From assembly GCF_905220415.1 (NCBI RefSeq), contig NC_059545.1, forward strand, positions 8,876,001 through 8,940,000: a DNA stretch of 64,000 nucleotides, in the 5' to 3' direction. A program made the translations under genes and the position numbers. The notes beneath the pieces were generated by a model. That model saw only the letters and a program-made list of their open reading frames with translations. It made no database searches and was not told where the DNA came from. Of this stretch, positions 47,820 to 60,431 are shown piece after piece (the first letter of the stretch is position 1; every line of letters begins with the position of its first letter). Origin of the DNA: Colias croceus. Taxonomy: Eukaryota; Arthropoda; Insecta; Lepidoptera; Pieridae.

Positions 47820-48636
47820 ATAAACAACAGATCATAAAAACGCTATGAATGGATATAGATAACAAAAACCAAATCCTCGAGCCATCAATCAACCGTGTGT
47901 TTTTTGTGCTGCGTTCAAAAACCTATGACCTTGGTCAATAAAGATCAGTGTGTCCTAGGTTGAAGACATTTATTTATAATCTGCGATGTTATTGTGAAGT
48001 TACCCTTGCTTTTTGCCACCGTTCATTCATCATTCATTTCTTTCATTATCATCTTTAACATTTACGGCTTATTTGATCACAAAGGACTGATGAACCATTG
48101 CATTGATGTAGCATTGCAATGTAAAATGTTTTGCATTAACATAAAATTTTTACAACCGCATTCGGGTGAACGTCCTCTACATTCGTACATCTACAGTAAA
48201 ACTGCGAAAAACATTCACGAATACGCTTATAATTGCACTGTAATAAAACGCAAATAAAACCTGTTTACAAAACATCTCGTCTCAAAATTATTTGCTAATC
48301 GAGCCAAGGTCGTCGGTGACAATACAGGCCGCAACAAATTATGTACCTACTGCAAAGTGCAAATTACTCTTATTATGTTTTTGTCGGTTCGATGACCTCA
48401 GTGTCACATTCAACACGTGACGAATACGTATTTCAACTGAGAGCAAAACACATTTATGCATTATATTAATGAAGCTAGGTATATAATAACAATATCGTGA
48501 TTTCGATTGCAATTTTGAATCAAGCAATTATACAATCAAATATGTTTTCTATACCCTTGGATTGTACATGTTTATAAAAACATTTTATGAAAATATAAAC
48601 AAAAACCAGATTTGGAATATTACCAAGTATATTTTT
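47820..48636. other. No gene supported
   Basis: A plus-strand frame (47994-48257) contains a chance HSGERP word but no zinc-finger Cys or His spacing, so it was rejected. Otherwise AT-rich. Confidence 0.4.
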
Positions 48637-48752
48637 TTTTACGTGACAACGTCTTAAATTAGGTTGCGGCTGGGAGTCACTTATGAAAAAGTGTAACGCT
48701 CGGTAACGTTACGATGAGTCACCGAACGAGAGAGAGACGTTGTCACGTAAAA
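48637..48752. mobile_element. Small TIR element (116 bp)
   Basis: Perfect 18-bp inverted repeats: ttttacgtgacaacgtct (48637-48654) and its complement (48735-48752). The interior is GC-richer with gttgcggctgggagtcac and gtaacgttac. No clear target duplication is seen and the superfamily is unknown. Confidence 0.75.
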
Positions 48753-51700
48753 TCTTCGCCCGTAAAACCGACTTTACAGGCAACCATTTTTTTTCTTAAT
48801 AATTTCATTATTTTACATTAAAAGTCATTGCCCAAACCGAATTGCTTTACTATAAGTGTATAGCCATTCGCGATGACTCACACAACACTATTTTTGCACC
48901 GATTACATTGCGTTTTTATCCGTGCAACGCCCGACGTGACCTAACTGACCTAACTCATTGTTAGGCCGTCCTTTTTTGCATATCAAATCATAAACTATAT
49001 TACTCACAATTCCAAGAACATAAAACCTCAATGATGACACGAGTAAAACATAAACTAATGCAACTTCGAATTTAAATAAACTTGTTGAAGCGCGTCCGCC
49101 TCTTATGAAATCGCTTTTAAAATGGCCCAATAGTTATTAACTTGATAGTATTTTTAAATGTCTATACATCAAGTTTATCGTTGATTATATCGAACTAAAG
49201 GACGTTACCAGTTTAGGAATTTTCCAAATAGCTGTTTTATCGTAAATATGCAGTTAATAGCGCGGAATGGCGTCCGTGAGATAAACTAATAGGGGAGGCA
49301 ATTTTGTCATAATTAAAACCATAATTATAGACCAATTCGAAATGCCGAGACGTCGTATCCGAGAATTATAGCCGTTTCCTAAATTGTTAAAGAAATTAAA
49401 ACTATATTTTTTTAATTACTCGGACATAAATTGTTGAGAAAAATATGGCAAGATAAATCTATAAGGACTGAGATATAATAATGGACATCGGCTTGTCTTG
49501 ATTGACGCAATCCTGCATATGGATACAAAATGGGTTAATTACATATATAACACATGTTATTCGAGTTAACCGCCGTTTAAATCTTCTGGAACGTTCGATC
49601 GTGGTGACTGGTGAGATATTGAAACCTAAATGTCAATTCTAATTGCCTATAAATACATAATAAATATAATGTGTTTTGTATTGCGTTGAATGAGGATATT
49701 TAAATGTTTATTAAAGATTCATGACTAACACTGGTGAGCATGTGACCTTAACGTATACACTTTTCTATACTTTATTTAAAACGTAATTATAATAATACAA
49801 AATTTAATTAATTTATCTTGTAGGTATGTATTAAATCTTGTAAAAAGTATGATTTAATTATAAAAACATCCATTCTGTTGCATATTGTATTCAGTAAAAA
49901 CCCTCACATTTATCATAATGCTTGGAAATAAAAAACCTAATCAGTTAATCACATTCCCTGATTAAAATATGACCATTTAAGAATAAAACATCCAAGCCTT
50001 GATAGATATATATAGAGGTATGTAAAAGGAAACTATCTATATATCATTCTAGAAGTTAATTACTATTAAAACTAAGACAGATTTGGGATAAATACTTGAA
50101 ATATACAAGAAAAACTATAGCTCGAGCGTTTCGCAAAAATGTTATAAAAAACTCGTTCCTAATTACTGCCATAATGGAAAATGGAGGGAAAATGCAACTG
50201 GCAATGTATTTGAAAAAGTTGCTATTGGTTTCTCGCGAAGTGCTTGAATAATATGTACCTATTAGCTTTTCTTTGGAAATGTAAATAAATGATTGCCATG
50301 TCGATTGGCATGGGTCGGGTTTCATTTTTCAATGTCCTTTACTGAAGAAAATGATTTATAAAGGAACACTATATTTGTAATAAACTTAAGCTACATATTT
50401 TCAGGGTTATTATTAATACTTGGTTTGCTTTGTCTTGATAAAATTTGAAAGGCATCCATGACTCAACAGGATACCTCTTTGGCCAATTTTCAAAGAACGA
50501 ATTGCACACATGACCAATTTTTGTGGTTTATTTTTATTTTTAATTTAACTAACTAACATTAATTTATATATTTAAATAACGCTTGTAGTTCTGTTTGTTT
50601 TGTGAGCCGAAAATGTTTTCATTGTCTTATTGAAATAATGAAATACCATATTTAATTAGTATAATATAACAACTGAGATGAAAACAAATGACGAGTGCAC
50701 ATGTTTCTGATAAATTCCCCATGTTATGAACATACATACCTACGTTTATTTATTTTTCTCCGTCAACAACGCATAGCTTTCGTAAACAAATATTCACTCT
50801 CACGGTATTTTTTTTAATAAAAAAATAACTCTCAAGCAGAAAACAGGTGTTTTGGACGTTGTTATGTCAAAAAGAGTTATTATATTTTTCTATATGTATA
50901 TGTAGTTCATAAAATAAAGATATTAGTGAAATGGCATGTTGTTGTTTGTTATAAAAGCGAGATTAATAATTTTTATTTAGGTGTCATATATATGTATAAT
51001 TGAAGACTGTTTAAACCCAACACAAAACACAAATGAATACCAGTTTTTTATGTAAAAATATAGGTAGATATTATATAGGTACTTAGGTAAGTTATTTGTA
51101 TTATTTTAGCAGGTAAGTTGTTTTTGTTTGTTAGTACAAATTATAGCAAAAAATCAACGCAAGAATTTATCGTAATTCTAAACCAAGTCTATCTCTTATC
51201 TATATCACTATTTATCTAAAACATTGCCTTTATAAATTGTCAACCTTCCACATAAACACATCCAACCTCAGGTAGAAAATGTACAAATTAATCCACAGCA
51301 AAACTATCGTTCAGACCTTGTACATAAGAATCAAATTGCTATAAATCGAACTTAAGATATATTTTAAAATTTTTATCAGCGTACGATTGGTCTGAGAAGC
51401 CTGTGACAAAAACTAATTAAATTAACCGGCTAAAGTGGATGAATAAAGATAAACCTTATCTTTAATTAATGTAAAAGATTCGCTCACTTGAGATCGCCGG
51501 CAATAATTATTGTAGAACTAGACGACTAGATTCTATAATCAGATACGACTTAAGAAAAAATATACCTACCTATACTATCAATATTTATATCAATATGAAT
51601 TTTTATATAAAATTAAATACGTTAACAGAGACGTCTGTATTTTGTAAACTGGTTCTAACATTGTCACGTCACTTTTATAAATGTGAAAATTATGCGTTTT

Positions 51701-52456
51701 GTTTTTTTTTGACAAATTATAATAAATTGGCGTTAATTTCAAGTTTCACTATACATACTAGGTGAGAAACAAATGAACACTGATAAAAATGATTAATTGT
51801 TTTCTTTAATTTTGTAAAAGGTTTTATAAATTTTGATTTATTCATATGTAGATATCTTATAATTAATGGCTCACAAAACCGACATTTCGAACGTTACGAC
51901 TACGAGCGTGACCACAAGCTGAAATGTTATATGCTCCGAATAGTGACTTTAAAGCTCATATTTTAATTTGTAACACGACACCCAAACACAAAACCATTTG
52001 TCCAACCGCCTAGCTTACACCACATAACTAATAAATAAAAAAAAAACTCGCCTTATCACATTCGAAGTTTAAAATTTCACTTTTCCAAAAAGTAACCCGA
52101 TAATGCCCATAACGTGGAAACAGTATGGCGCATTCACTCGGTTGCCTAATTCTATTTAAATATCGAATTTCGAATAACGTTCTTAAAAAACTTGCCCCTA
52201 ATAACCCTTCTGCTATCGAATTATCTTCGAAATTCAAAATAAATATAACCTATTTTTGAGCGGCGATACCTGCACTCAAGTTGATTTGGAGCGGGTCGAG
52301 ATGCGTTTCGGTCGAGGGCACACTGGGTGGCCAATATTTAATACAATCTGTGAATGTATTTTTATTCATATTTTATAAATTTGTATGCGCCGCGCCGTTA
52401 CGATGACGCTATAATACGTTTAAAATTTTCAGACATAATTAAAAAAGATTATAGAA
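48753..52456. other. Long stretch without a supported gene
   Basis: Several donor-like minus-strand gtgagt words (near 48847, 48986 and 51874) are seen, but none closes a convincing exon. Minus-strand frames at 48903-49130, 50056-50325 and 52028-52237 lack ATG starts or domains. A GC-richer patch lies at about 52255-52400. Confidence 0.35.
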
Positions 52457-52490
52457 TACTAGATTTCCGCCCGCGTCTTCGCATAGGTAT
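52457..52490 (-). mobile_element. Helitron 3' tail stub (minus)
   Basis: actagatttccgcccgcgtc is the tail hairpin next to CTAG on the minus strand. Nothing else is left. Confidence 0.45.
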
Positions 52491-53433
52491 TAGGTACCTA
52501 TTTATTAATAGTCATTTTATATAGGAAGTATTTTTAATAGCGGTTAATTTTGTCACAAATCAACATAATAACATGTACAATTGAATCATATCATCATACG
52601 AACTTTAAAGAACGAACATTTTTAACAAACACGCAATATTCAAACAATATTCAAAATAACACACCCATTGTGCACCAAGCCTATATCCACTCGTATCTCA
52701 ACATTTCAAGGGATCGGTATTATTTACATTTTTTGCCTCAAATGTGGAACAAAAAAGGATAAAGAATATATTTGAACGCTCACCAAATGTCCCTACGACA
52801 GGTTGGATCCCGATTTATTTAATTTTATGTTATGAATGTAAGACCAAGATTAAGTAAATTCTTTTAGATTAGAACGAACCTTTTTCTACGTGTGACCTTT
52901 TTATGAATTATAATGGATAGGGAAGTTTTTATTGCGGGTAATGTTTTTGTAGTTTGATCTTGATATATTATGTTATATTATATTCAATCGATATTATCCA
53001 TATTGAACGAAAAGCGTACAATTAAACCATTTGTCGATATTACTTAGGGATATGTAGAAATATATTAGTAAAATAGTTTTAAATACAATAAATAATTGAA
53101 TATATCTCCGGTATTGTTTTCGTTGTACAATTAATAAGTAGGTGGCATCGAACTTCATTGTGTTTCATTTAACAATATAGGAGGTACATACATATCTACA
53201 CAACATGACAGTAAACAACCTACTTTTAAATTCCGCAGACGTTTATCACCTCACGTACAAACAGCAATTTGTATCGACAATAAAATATCACATACTAAAT
53301 TACACAAAATTAAACGTGAATACATTTTAAATTATAAAATAAACCGATACACTCGATCTTCCAAACAAGGCAACTTAATTAGCCCGTTGCGTTTGCGCTC
53401 GAAAAAAGTGAATTTTAAAATGGAAAATCAAGA
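52491..53433. other. Intergenic or intronic, no gene seen
   Basis: AT-rich. A frame at 52550-52762 has no supporting context. Confidence 0.4.
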
Positions 53434-53656
53434 TGGCGTCTATGGCGGGTTGCAGAGTCCTCATTCGGCGGATCCGCACAGAGCGAGCAACCCCGCGAAG
53501 CAATTATTGCGTGAAGCAGCTTGGGCAGTGTTGAAGTGGCTTGGCTGTGGAAAATGACGTCACACGCGCTTTCCTCAGTCAAACCGCGTTCACACTGAGC
53601 GTGCTGCTTCGCGAGGCTGCTCGCTCTGTAGTCTGTGTGCACCCCGCCTATTGCCA
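53434..53656. repeat. GC-rich imperfect inverted repeat
   Basis: cagagcgagcaaccccgcga (53479 on) pairs with 53605-53628, with 2 mismatches in 24. Outer parts (tggcgggttgca near 53443; ttggcaataggcggggtgca read on the minus strand from 53656) also match. The centre has tgacgtcacacgcgc and accgcgttcacactgagcg. This is the most GC-rich and CpG-rich spot of the window. It may be a MITE or a structured regulatory region. An 86-codon minus-strand frame across it is likely chance. Confidence 0.6.
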
Positions 53657-53699
53657 ATGCGTTGTGATGGATCACAGAGGGCCGTGGCGTGACTGCTTT

Positions 53700-54752
53700 T
53701 GCCTTTTATTTTATTAGTTTAGCCTACGCTCGGGATTAAGCGCTTGGGTGTGTATTGATGACAACCGATAGCGTGCTTGATGGAAACCACCAGTGTTCCT
53801 TTGATTCGCCGATAAATGGTGATTAATTATGGCGGGAAATAGCTGGTTTGTTTGACGGAGGTGTTGCGAGATTGTCGCTGATTACAAAAATGTTTTCGAG
53901 AGAATCAGAACGAGAATTTGAATTATTACTCACAATACATTAATTAACTAAAATACATATATATATATTTTTTACTTCTTTCGATCTACTTTACGATACG
54001 TTAAAACACGAAGTTAAAACATGAATCAATTAATTATCATTATCTCTTGGTCGATCTAAATCAAAAATTTCTCTTTATGTCGGCGTCTTGATTAATTCGG
54101 AACATAAAAATTTTAACATATCAATTGAAACACGCCCCGAGATCGTTTTGGATTCGATGCTACATACATCGTAACGAGTATCGAGTGAAAATTAATAAAT
54201 CGACTCGATTAATATCTCGCTTTAATTAAGATCATCGATTTTATATTTTATGGTCACGAAATCAATGAAAACTTGTAACGCCCAGCGATAAAGATGGTTA
54301 AATCATTTTTAATTGATGCTGTCATATGTTTTATTAATTACGAATAAAAGTTAATCTAAGGTCTATAAGCCTAAAGAAGTAGGTAATATTTTGAATAAAA
54401 AATAATGCTCTAACAAACATCCCCTTATTTACATTTACATAAACTATGTTGAAGCTAATGGTTCTATTTGTATACGTAGTATATTATTATTAGTCTGTGG
54501 TTCTATTCTATTTTTACAAAACTTTTATACAATATCACATACGGATAAAATAACTGTCGTTTTCTATAACCGTGTTCTAAGAAGAGTTAATAAGTGCACA
54601 AGTGTTGTTAATTAGCAACTAATTGGTATCAAGCTATACACATGTAGACATGGTCCTTCGAGGCTTCCTCAATAAAATATTATAGGTGACAATTGAGCCA
54701 ACGCAGACCACCCACGCTGATTGGCCGTTTATCTGTTACTGTTTATTTAATA
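53700..54752. other. No gene seen
   Basis: Unique-looking AT-rich sequence with no supported exon. Confidence 0.45.
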
Positions 54753-54857
54753 TCTTACTTAATATTATAAAGTTGAAGAGTTTGTTTGTTTCTGCGCGCT
54801 AATCTCAGGAACTACTGGTCCGATTTGAAAAATTATTTCGGTGTTATAGCCCTGCGC
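54753..54857 (+). mobile_element. Helitron-like head fragment
   Basis: Begins A|TCTTACTTAATATTATAAAG and continues with gaagagtttgtttgtttc and ggaactactggtccgattt, as in 17844. It is cut before the tail. Confidence 0.65.
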
Positions 54858-57800
54858 TGCTTGTTGGTAATGTAGGGTTATTATATCTGTATAATAGATT
54901 TGGTAAAACCCTTGTATGATATTGGCAAGTCCCTCAATGAATGGGTTAATTGATTTCCTCAAATATGTGGAATATTAGCAGGCATATCTATATATTATAT
55001 ACCTATATCTACTTGATCGAAATTTATGTTGTGTTAATAACTCAAAATTTAAATGGAAATTTTCAGTATAATATAAGCATAATAAAGGATGGAAATTCTA
55101 GTGAATTAGGGGTATAACTTCTTAAAGAAAAATAGATTTAGATCGTACTTCAGAGCACGCAAATAATAAAAAATTCTTACTACACTATTCCTACACATTT
55201 CATCTGAAAAAGCCCCACAATGGGCCCTTTTAACCCACCTACATCCAGGTTTAGTATAGTTCTCATATATTTTTGTTAAAAAGAACACTCCAATCCCCTT
55301 TGCCAAATTTGTTCAAGTATCATTTAGACGGCATGGCAACAAAACCACACGCATACAACGTATGGTAAAATTGCCACCAGAAAATTTACGACAGCCATAA
55401 AAGTTTCTTCAGTCTTAATGTTTACAACTTGGCAGCATGTGATCACTTCATTTGGAACAAACCGCTAATTAATTTTTACGATAATTTCACAATATTACAA
55501 CCCTTTATGGCGTATTCCAACATTGTAGTTGAACATATTTTATTCTAAGTATTTTTTTACGTTTCTATATTTATTTCTCGGTTAAAATTTGCAAAAAGCT
55601 TTTTAAATAAATTTGCGTAGGTAGTAAAATTTTTTTTTATGAGCATTGATTAGTTGTTCTTGGATTAAAATATCAATAAACGAGATAATTTGATTTTACA
55701 TGTACCTATGGCAAAATATTGTTGGATAAATTCTATTTATTGTTCAATTTAACCGCAAAAGTTTATTATGGAATTTTCGATAATTAACGTCATTGAGACG
55801 TAGAGCTTTTTTTATGTTTAGATAAAGTGTTTGGAGTAATTTTCGAAATATCCAATTAATTTCAAAATCACTCCCACAGTACACGGACAAAAACATCAAA
55901 TTATTCAAATCAAATAAAGCAAACGACCTTTAATAACCTCTAAGATTTGAACCGAAACAGATTAGGTATTTCATAAAACTTGAGTCTTTTTTCGAATACG
56001 AAACTGCAAAATTATTAACGTTGGCAATTACAGTGATAAATTGCATATTTTTTTCCAAAAATCATTGTATTTTATAAGGAAACATTCTAATGATAATTAT
56101 AAAACGCCTAAGCTTTTTGATTTTTTAATTTTAATTATTTAAATAAATATTATAAAACTGGTTATCCCAAAAGTATAAATTTTTGAATTAATTACATGAT
56201 AGGTACTTAGTACTGTAATAAAATAATTAATCTCATTAGTCATTACAATGCTAAAATAATTCCAGCTAGTTTTCAACGCTACAAAGTTGTCACCAAAAGC
56301 GCGGGAATGCTGACGAATAAAACAAAATGGCGCCAAACTAGAAACACAGCTTATAAAATACAGATAATAATAATTTTAATGAACCCGTTCGTTAACTATC
56401 AATAGTGTTTATCATAAGAATACAACAGCTGTGGCATAAAGTCGATACGTTTGTTACGTATTTATAATGTTATAAAATTTTAATAAGAATGTTTAGAAAC
56501 TAATGAACCTCTACATAATATATATTTCAGTTTAATTGCCTGCTCTAGGCATGTAAAATATCTATACAAATTTGTATAACGGGAATACATTGGAAATTGT
56601 AGAGAAATCATTTTAAAAAATTGAGAAAAAATTATTTAAGTTATATTTTTACAGGTATATAGTTAATAATATGTAATTTATCAAAAAACCCAGTATTTTA
56701 TTGGATGATGAAAAAGACTAATATTTTCCTTAGTACAGAAAAAATTGGTTTATACTTAAGAAAAATCGGTAATATGCAGTAAGTTACCTAATATTATGTT
56801 TTCTATAACTGTTAGAACTGTACTATTGCATTAAAGTCCTATTATTTTATATTTATAGTCTTTTCTTTCATACCACTGAATAAAAAGCTTACACTTTTGA
56901 TATGTAAATCAAATCATAAAGAAGGATCTGAACAAAAAGATTTCTTTTAATTGGTACAACGTATGATGTGGCACGAAGGTATGTTTTTTTTGTATTCAAG
57001 ATTAAAACACCTTTGTTTCTGTCCCTATACAATGTAATATCCGTCGTGAAAATCTCATTCAAATGTGTTCAGTAGTTTAAACACTGGGTGTAAAAAAAAC
57101 AATTTCAAAATCTTTATATTGAATAATAAATTTATTGAAAATTGTGCATTTTATTTAAATAAGATAACGAAAATATTATCAAAACATTCTTATGTAGGTA
57201 TTAAGTACGAAATAGGTATTTCATAAACGTGTATCTATAGCACAGATTAGATACTAGCCTATAGCTTACTAGATTTGCCTCCTGGTTTTACCCTTTTAAA
57301 ATTTAAATTACGGAAAGAATTCGTGGGTATAATTACAAAAATAGTTCGTTTAATAAAACTTCATAGTCACAGCTAATTATTAAAATTGTACATTCTTATA
57401 ACAAGAATCTCGTTACAACAAAGATTTCTCAGCGAATTCGCATTTCTAATCGAATGCATTACATCAATGCAACCTTGTACCTTAATATTAAAAAAAATAT
57501 ATCACTAACATTGTTCTCACATAAATTACAAGCGAAGCATGCACATCTATGGGAATGAGGAACTAAACAATACACCAAATCTTAATAAATGATCACATTC
57601 AAATAGGGTGCAAGACATTTGCGTAACCCTTTTCACGCGACACCTGGCCGCTTAGGCCCAGAGTCAAAAATCTCCTTTATCGCATTAGCATAATATTTAT
57701 AATATTGACAATGGGATGCTTTATTCAAAGTAGCTCTGATTCCTCTCGTATTTGACATACGGCAGCTCGTTATTGTGTTCCGAGATAAGGGACAAGGTAA

Positions 57801-59579
57801 CAATAGATCACTTTTGTGATCGCGGTTTGTAAGATTCTTTGAAAGGTAACGTGGCTTAACTAACAACCCGACTTGAGCAATACAACATACATTCCATTTA
57901 AATTTTCGAATCGCCTCCGCCGGTTTCGAGTCGACTTTCAATTAACGTCTCCTAGATTCAATTAAATACTCTCTAAGTTATTAAAATGTTCGCTTTATAA
58001 TCAATCTGATATAAAATATCACCGTAATCACTACAGTTACAGAACTGGATTCAAATTAACGATGTAAAATAAACGCGGATTGAATACAAAATGGAAAGTA
58101 ACGAATCGTATCGCTAGGTCCAAGGTATCGATTGCATCCTTCGACCCAATTCGGACAAAAAATCCTTTCAAGCCGACAATAGATACCGACCTATTGTCTA
58201 AAAACCGTCAAATGATACGCATTAGTTTTTTGCCGCGTTATGAATAGTTTTAAAACAGGAAGGATGTGAAAGTCGGGGTTATTGAAGACACCGTATGGCG
58301 GTGAAGGGTTAGGGGTGTGTTGGACCGGCTGTTTTATTCAAAGAAACGCGTAGGTATAATGGATAAAACATTGCATTAAGGAAAGAAATATTGCGACCAT
58401 TAATTTTGATCAACTGTCATAACTCATAACTATTTCTTGGGCAAGTGAATTGTATTTTTTATTTTTAATAATATTGGTGTAGCAATGGAGTTTATCAAAA
58501 TACAGATAACCACAATCTTGAAAGAGGGAATGTCATCAGAGGTTACAGATAAAAACTGATAAAATAAAGAAAGTTATGACATAAGTACCTATAAGAGGAA
58601 TTATATCTTATCGAATTCAGGTGGCTTTTACTTAATATTATCTGTCATCAATCAACTTTTTATCAACTTTCTCCTTGAAGTTTTCACAATGATTAAATAT
58701 TTGTCACGGGTTATTTGAGCGAATAATTGGGGCCCAAGAGTCATAACTTGTAAAAATCCATCAACATCGAGTTTTTACTGATAAATTGACTCTTCTTAGA
58801 ACATAATATTAATTTAATATATCATAACAATAGGTATATAATAATTAGGTGTTCATTTTTATTAATACTTATTTTCTTAAAAAAGTGTATAGATTTATAT
58901 TATGAACTATTATGTAAAGACTATTAACTAATAGACTTATGTACCTACCTACCTACATAGTAATGAATATTGTATTATAATAATATGTACCATATTATCT
59001 CAGATATGGAAGTAATCAGATTAAAAAAAATAAAGATATAATTTTAAATATAAGAAATTGCACATAGATAAAGTGAAATAAATACATACGCAAACATCGT
59101 TTCTCCATAAATGATGAACGTTAAAATAATCTTATTTTGATGAGAGCAACACGCTATAGTAGGAAAACAATGTTATTTACAATAATGACGATACATAAAT
59201 TATTAATAGCTTTCCGACTAGATAGCGCTGTATATTATTTTGGTGTAAACAAAGACGTTAGTTTTGACCTTTTAATTGCACAATATATCTATATAAATTC
59301 TTTATAATCACAACCTAACATTATAAACAAAACAATTTTATTTTATTTAAATTTTATATAGTTACAACACTGAAAAAAAATAAACATCGTTTAAAAATAA
59401 TATTTTTCAAACGAAGCTATTGTTGTTTTTTTTTTGCCTTTATTATAATTAATAATAATTATAGACATAAAATAATAAATAAAACATAATAAAAGAATTC
59501 AAGGTTTTGTTTTCTACAAATAACTACCTAATCTAATTTAAATAAAGAAAAAAATTAAAATGTAAGTCCCCTTGGTAAT
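54858..59579. other. Long stretch without a supported gene
   Basis: About 4.7 kb. A 102-codon minus-strand frame (57633-57941) lacks an ATG at its start and a recognisable domain. The segment 57600-58330 is GC-richer than its surroundings. Worn Helitron words occur near 57020-57100 and 57267-57292. Confidence 0.35.
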
Positions 59580-59750
59580 ACGAGGAAGACATATTCGCCT
59601 ACGCCGTGACCGTGGAGATTGTTTCTATAGGCCCTAGGTTTGACAGACTCATACAATGGTATAAGCAGCTTCGATACTGGGCCTGCGGTGATTTGAACGC
59701 GATCCCTGCGAGTTGTAACCAGTGTGCAGACCACAACGCCAACGCAACAT
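59580..59750 (-). mobile_element. tRNA-derived SINE (minus)
   Basis: On the minus strand a box A-like tggcgttgtgg is followed by a box B-like gcgttcaaatcacc about 40 bases later, then a GC-richer body (ctagggcctatagaaac, tccacggtcacggcgtagg) and an A/T-rich end. The tRNA-like stems do not fold completely, so it is a SINE head and not a tRNA gene. Confidence 0.65.
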
Positions 59751-60257
59751 TCGAGTGAGCAACGAAATAGTGGTATCGTATACTTAAACGTATTTGGAGT
59801 TACTGTACGAAGTTTATGTATTATGTTAGTTTTCCCTACCTAACTCAAAATTCATATTTATTTATTCATCTTATAAATTTAAGAAGTGCTTTAAATTCGT
59901 TACCTATATGTATATTGATTAAATACGTTTTCATAGTTATATTATATAAAAAAGATGTTTACCTTATAATTCCTCGTTATTTGCGTTTATTTCCACCTGT
60001 AACAAGAAAAAAAAAACATTAATTATAAATAATCAATATAATTCTATAATATAAGTATTATTCTAATATATTCAATTGCCGTTTAAATATGCATAAAGTA
60101 AACGTGTATTATTAGTTGACTTGCAATTCCTGATTGAAACAGATTGTTGCAATAAAAAGTGTATTTCTGCTTGTATTTAACATTATAATATTATATTTCA
60201 ATCCTACACAACTATATTATTCTATTAAAACTGTGGTAGGTACAAAATAAATTACCA
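59751..60257. other. No gene seen
   Basis: AT-rich. A 68-codon frame (59816-60022) is hydrophobic by composition only. Confidence 0.4.
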
Positions 60258-60431
60258 TCTACATATACTATAAAAATGAATCGCAAAATGTGTTGGTAAG
60301 CGCATAACTCGAGAACGGCTGAACCGATTTCGTTACTTCTTTTTTTATAATATTCCTTGAAGTACGAGGATGGTTCTTATGGAGAGAAAACGTAAACATG
60401 TACCACGGGCGAAGCCGGGGCGGACCGCTAG
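60258..60431 (+). mobile_element. Helitron-like element, 'tctacatatac' head type
   Basis: Begins A|TCTACATATACTATAAAAAT, contains gaatcgcaaaatgtgttgg and gaacggctgaaccgatttcg, and ends acgggcgaagccggggcgga-ccg-CTAG|T. Complete ends flanked by A and T. Confidence 0.75.

Noticed and set aside
47994..48257. Plus-strand frame containing HSGERP, like a zinc-finger linker
   Set aside because: The Cys and His positions of a C2H2 finger are absent before and after the linker-like word, and there is only one such word. Chance is more likely.
48903..49130. Minus-strand frame with a hydrophobic stretch ending at a gtgagt donor-like site
   Set aside because: No ATG start, no acceptor with a pyrimidine tract, and several other gtgagt words nearby show that the motif is common here.
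50056..50325. Minus-strand 89-codon frame after an acceptor-like ttcttcag
   Set aside because: No good donor closes an exon and the peptide resembles no family.
51875..51918. 44-nt minus-strand segment between acceptor-like and donor-like sites
   Set aside because: Its open frames do not match the phase of the exon at 47743, and the sequence has the look of a repeat fragment.
52028..52237. Minus-strand 69-codon frame
   Set aside because: Starts without ATG and has no splice context; the composition fits a chance frame.
57633..57941. 102-codon minus-strand frame
   Set aside because: It opens without ATG right after a stop, has no recognisable domain, and lies in a GC-richer patch where chance frames are longer.
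59690..59750. Possible minus-strand tRNA gene
   Set aside because: Box-like words are present but the acceptor and T stems do not pair, so it is a SINE head.
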